From assembly GCA_015655415.1 (NCBI GenBank), contig JAATFB010000105.1, positions 34,107 through 98,106 on the forward strand: a stretch of 64,000 nt of DNA. The letters run 5' to 3'. Origin of the DNA: Actinomycetales bacterium (GTDB taxonomy: Bacteria > Actinomycetota > Actinomycetes > Actinomycetales > Microbacteriaceae). Under the pieces are notes generated by a model that did not search any database, was not told the origin of the DNA, and was given only the letters and a program-made list of their open reading frames with translations. A program made the position numbers and the translations under genes. Shown here piece by piece: positions 61,690 through 64,000 of the stretch; position 1 is the first letter of the stretch; every line of letters starts with the position of its first letter.

Positions 61690-62787
61690 GTGCCCGAAAG
61701 CAACCGGCTGATCGATCTCGTCGACGAACGCATCGGACACTTCCTCGGGGCGCGCGAGACCATTCTGTTGTCGGTGGCACCGGAGTTGGCTCCGCTGCCC
61801 GCTTTCTCCCGGCAACTTCTCAGTGGTGGCAAGCGGTTCAGGGCCCTGTTCTGCTACTGGGGCCACAAGGCAGTCGACACCGGGGAGGCCCGCGGAACCG
61901 CGAGCCTCGAGCCGGTGATCGGCACGGCGGCCGCGTTGGAGCTATTCCATGCTGCGGCGTTGGTGCACGACGACATCATCGACAGGTCAGACACGCGACG
62001 CGGAGCGCCGGCGGCACATCGCCGGTTCGAGGCGCTCCACACCGAGAACGCGTGGGAGGGCTCCGCCGCATCCTTCGGCGAGGGAGCCGCCGTGCTGCTC
62101 GGCGATCTGCTCCTGGGGTTCAGCGACGATCTGCTCGCCGAGGCGCTGGCGGAGGACGTCGCGGCCGATCGGGCCGTCGCCGTGCGGCGCGAGTTCGGCC
62201 GCATGCGCGCGGAGGTGATCGCCGGGCAGTACCTGGACATCCTGGAGGAGCACGCCTGGCGCGCCGGGCGCGAGGAGGATCTCCTCCCCCGCGCCGAACG
62301 GGTCATCGTCTACAAGTCGGCGAGATACAGCGTGCAGGCGCCGCTCGTGCTCGGGGCGCTGCTGGCGGGCGCGGCGAGCGGTCAGTTGCACGCGTTGCGC
62401 GAGTTCGGCCTGCCCCTTGGCATCGCCTTCCAGCTGCGCGACGACCTGCTCGGGGTGTTCGGCGACACCGAGGTCACGGGCAAGCCGAGCGGGGACGACC
62501 TGCGCGAGGGCAAGCGCACCGTGCTCGTGGCGCTCGCACGCGCGGCGCTGCCCCCCTCGGCGCGACGCGTTCTCGACGAGATGCTCGGCGACGCGGACCT
62601 CACCGATGAGCAGATCCGGACTCTGCAGAGCACCATCACCTCGTCGGGAGCCACTGCGCAGGTCGAGCGGATGATCGCGCGGAACGTCGCGCGAGCGAAT
62701 CACGCGCTCGACGACGCCCCGCTGGCAGAGGACGCGGTGGCACAGCTGCGAGAGCTCACCCGCTCCGTGAGCGACCGCGTCGCCTGA
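61690..62787 (+). CDS. trans-polyprenyl (geranylgeranyl-type) diphosphate synthase
   Basis: A 365-residue isoprenyl chain-elongating enzyme. First Asp-rich motif in LVHDDIIDRSDTRRG, second in FQLRDDLLGVFGD, plus LLSGGKRFRA for IPP binding. The product chain length cannot be read reliably; the pattern resembles actinobacterial geranylgeranyl diphosphate synthases that supply menaquinone or carotenoid pathways. In Mycobacterium tuberculosis a similar synthase (Rv2173) also lies close to Rv2175c and pknL. GTG start at 61690, probably leaderless. Confidence 0.92.
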   Translation: MPESNRLIDLVDERIGHFLGARETILLSVAPELAPLPAFSRQLLSGGKRFRALFCYWGHKAVDTGEARGTASLEPVIGTAAALELFHAAALVHDDIIDRSDTRRGAPAAHRRFEALHTENAWEGSAASFGEGAAVLLGDLLLGFSDDLLAEALAEDVAADRAVAVRREFGRMRAEVIAGQYLDILEEHAWRAGREEDLLPRAERVIVYKSARYSVQAPLVLGALLAGAASGQLHALREFGLPLGIAFQLRDDLLGVFGDTEVTGKPSGDDLREGKRTVLVALARAALPPSARRVLDEMLGDADLTDEQIRTLQSTITSSGATAQVERMIARNVARANHALDDAPLAEDAVAQLRELTRSVSDRVA

Positions 62788-62817
62788 GCGGGCCCGCCAC
62801 GATGCGGGATCGGTCGG

Positions 62818-63177
62818 CTATGCGAGCGCCTGCGCGATGCGGCGCACCTCGGCCTTCCGGCCGGCCCGCAGGGCATCGATGGGCGCCGTGCCCAGGCTCT
62901 CCTCCGGTTCGAGCAGCCAGGACATGGCCTCGTCATCGCTGAAGCCGGCATCCGAGAGCACGATCAGCGTGCCGCGCAGCTCGCTCAACGGCTCGTGGCC
63001 CACGAGGAAGTCGGACGGCACCTTGAGCACCCCGTCGACGCGGGTCGCCAGCAGGTGCCTGTCCTCGAGCAGGCGATGGACGCGGCCCACACTGACGCCG
63101 AGCACCTCGACCAGCTCGGGGACTGTGAGCCAGGCTCTCTCTTCGCGGTCGTCTGAGGGTTCGGGACTGCGTTTCAC
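62818..63177 (-). CDS. Rv2175c-family DNA-binding protein
   Basis: About 119 residues with a winged helix-turn-helix of the excisionase/MerR-like type (AWLTVPELVEVLGVSVGRVHRLLEDRHLLATRVDG) and a C-terminal domain (PLSELRGTLIVLSDAGFSDDEAMSWLLEPEESLG). In Mycobacterium tuberculosis Rv2175c is phosphorylated by PknL, which abolishes DNA binding; here it is divergent from a pknL gene. Two adjacent GTG codons (63180 and 63177) are possible starts and neither has a clear ribosome site. Confidence 0.85.
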   Translation of the reverse strand: MKRSPEPSDDREERAWLTVPELVEVLGVSVGRVHRLLEDRHLLATRVDGVLKVPSDFLVGHEPLSELRGTLIVLSDAGFSDDEAMSWLLEPEESLGTAPIDALRAGRKAEVRRIAQALA

Positions 63178-63310
63178 CACCCGACTAGCGTGCCACGTGG
63201 TGTGCCGCTTCCACACCATCGGCCTCGCCGAGCCTTGCCGTGGACGGGAGCCGCTCGTGCGCGAGAGCTCGCAGCACCGTGTTCTACCCGGTGGTCCAGC
63301 GGGTCGTCCG

Positions 63311-63316
63311 TAGACT
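63311..63316 (+). promoter_or_regulatory. -10 hexamer TAGACT for leaderless pknL
   Basis: TAGACT ends 6 bases before the pknL GTG at 63323, identical in sequence and spacing to the hisD promoter. Confidence 0.6.
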
Positions 63317-63322
63317 CGTGAG

Positions 63323-64000
<678 letters not shown>

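Overview
The window is 64 kb of high-GC, gene-dense chromosome from an actinobacterium, most probably a Microbacteriaceae member such as Microbacterium or a close relative. Evidence: adjacent pafB-pafC, rbpA, DivIVA/Wag31, a bcc-aa3 respiratory supercomplex with a diheme QcrC and CtaF, the actinobacterial order mraZ-rsmH-ftsL-ftsI-murE-murF-mraY-murD-ftsW-murG-murC-ftsQ-ftsZ-(YggS)-sepF-(YggT)-divIVA-lspA-rluD-dnaE, and a pknL/Rv2175c-like pair. MurE lacks the DNPR motif of meso-diaminopimelate enzymes, which fits the lysine, ornithine or diaminobutyrate walls of Microbacteriaceae. I see no rRNA, tRNA, CRISPR array, prophage or insertion sequence.

Layout. 0-9.2 kb (+): end of trmI, an FKBP-like lipoprotein, the WYL regulators pafB and pafC, tatA, tatC, helicase helY and lnt. 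9.3-12.1 kb (-): rbpA, then an NfeD / SPFH / glycerophosphodiesterase run. 12.2-15.7 kb: an SDR-like protein, an S9 peptidase and an HdeD-like membrane protein. 15.7-16.4 kb is a gene-free gap crowded with inverted and tandem repeats. 16.4-18.4 kb: a divergent SDR/TetR pair with matching operators, and a 2H phosphoesterase. 18.4-22.2 kb (-): dhaM, dhaL, dhaK behind trpD. 22.2-30.2 kb: ctaE-qcrC-qcrA-qcrB (+) facing ctaC-ctaD-ctaF (-) across a 727-base structured gap. 30.4-36.8 kb: erpA, M20 dipeptidase, DUF3043, RNase HI fusion, pyrD, nrdR, hisD. 36.9-60.6 kb (-): dnaE, rluD, lspA and the whole division/cell-wall (dcw) cluster, read from mraZ at 60.6 kb leftward. 60.6-61.2 kb is another gene-free gap with a tandem repeat. 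61.2-64 kb: a DUF3040 protein, a polyprenyl synthase, an Rv2175c-like DNA-binding protein and the divergent 5' part of pknL.

How it works together. The dcw cluster makes UDP-MurNAc-pentapeptide (MurC, D, E, F), loads it on the lipid carrier (MraY, MurG), polymerises and crosslinks it at the septum (FtsW, FtsI) and assembles the Z ring (FtsZ, FtsQ, FtsL, SepF, DivIVA). Many junctions are 4-base stop/start overlaps. The cta/qcr genes encode nearly all of the respiratory supercomplex. A recurring feature is a TANNNT -10 hexamer 6-9 bases before the start codon (pafB, helY, lnt, trpD, ctaE, hisD, tetR, the M20 gene, the prenyl synthase gene, pknL), implying widespread leaderless transcription.

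Most of the window is ordinary core chromosome. The signals least explained by known families are the repeat-rich gaps at 15.9-16.3, 26.4-27.05 and 61.15 kb, and the operator pair at 17.25-17.31 kb. I found no convincing new multigene system.
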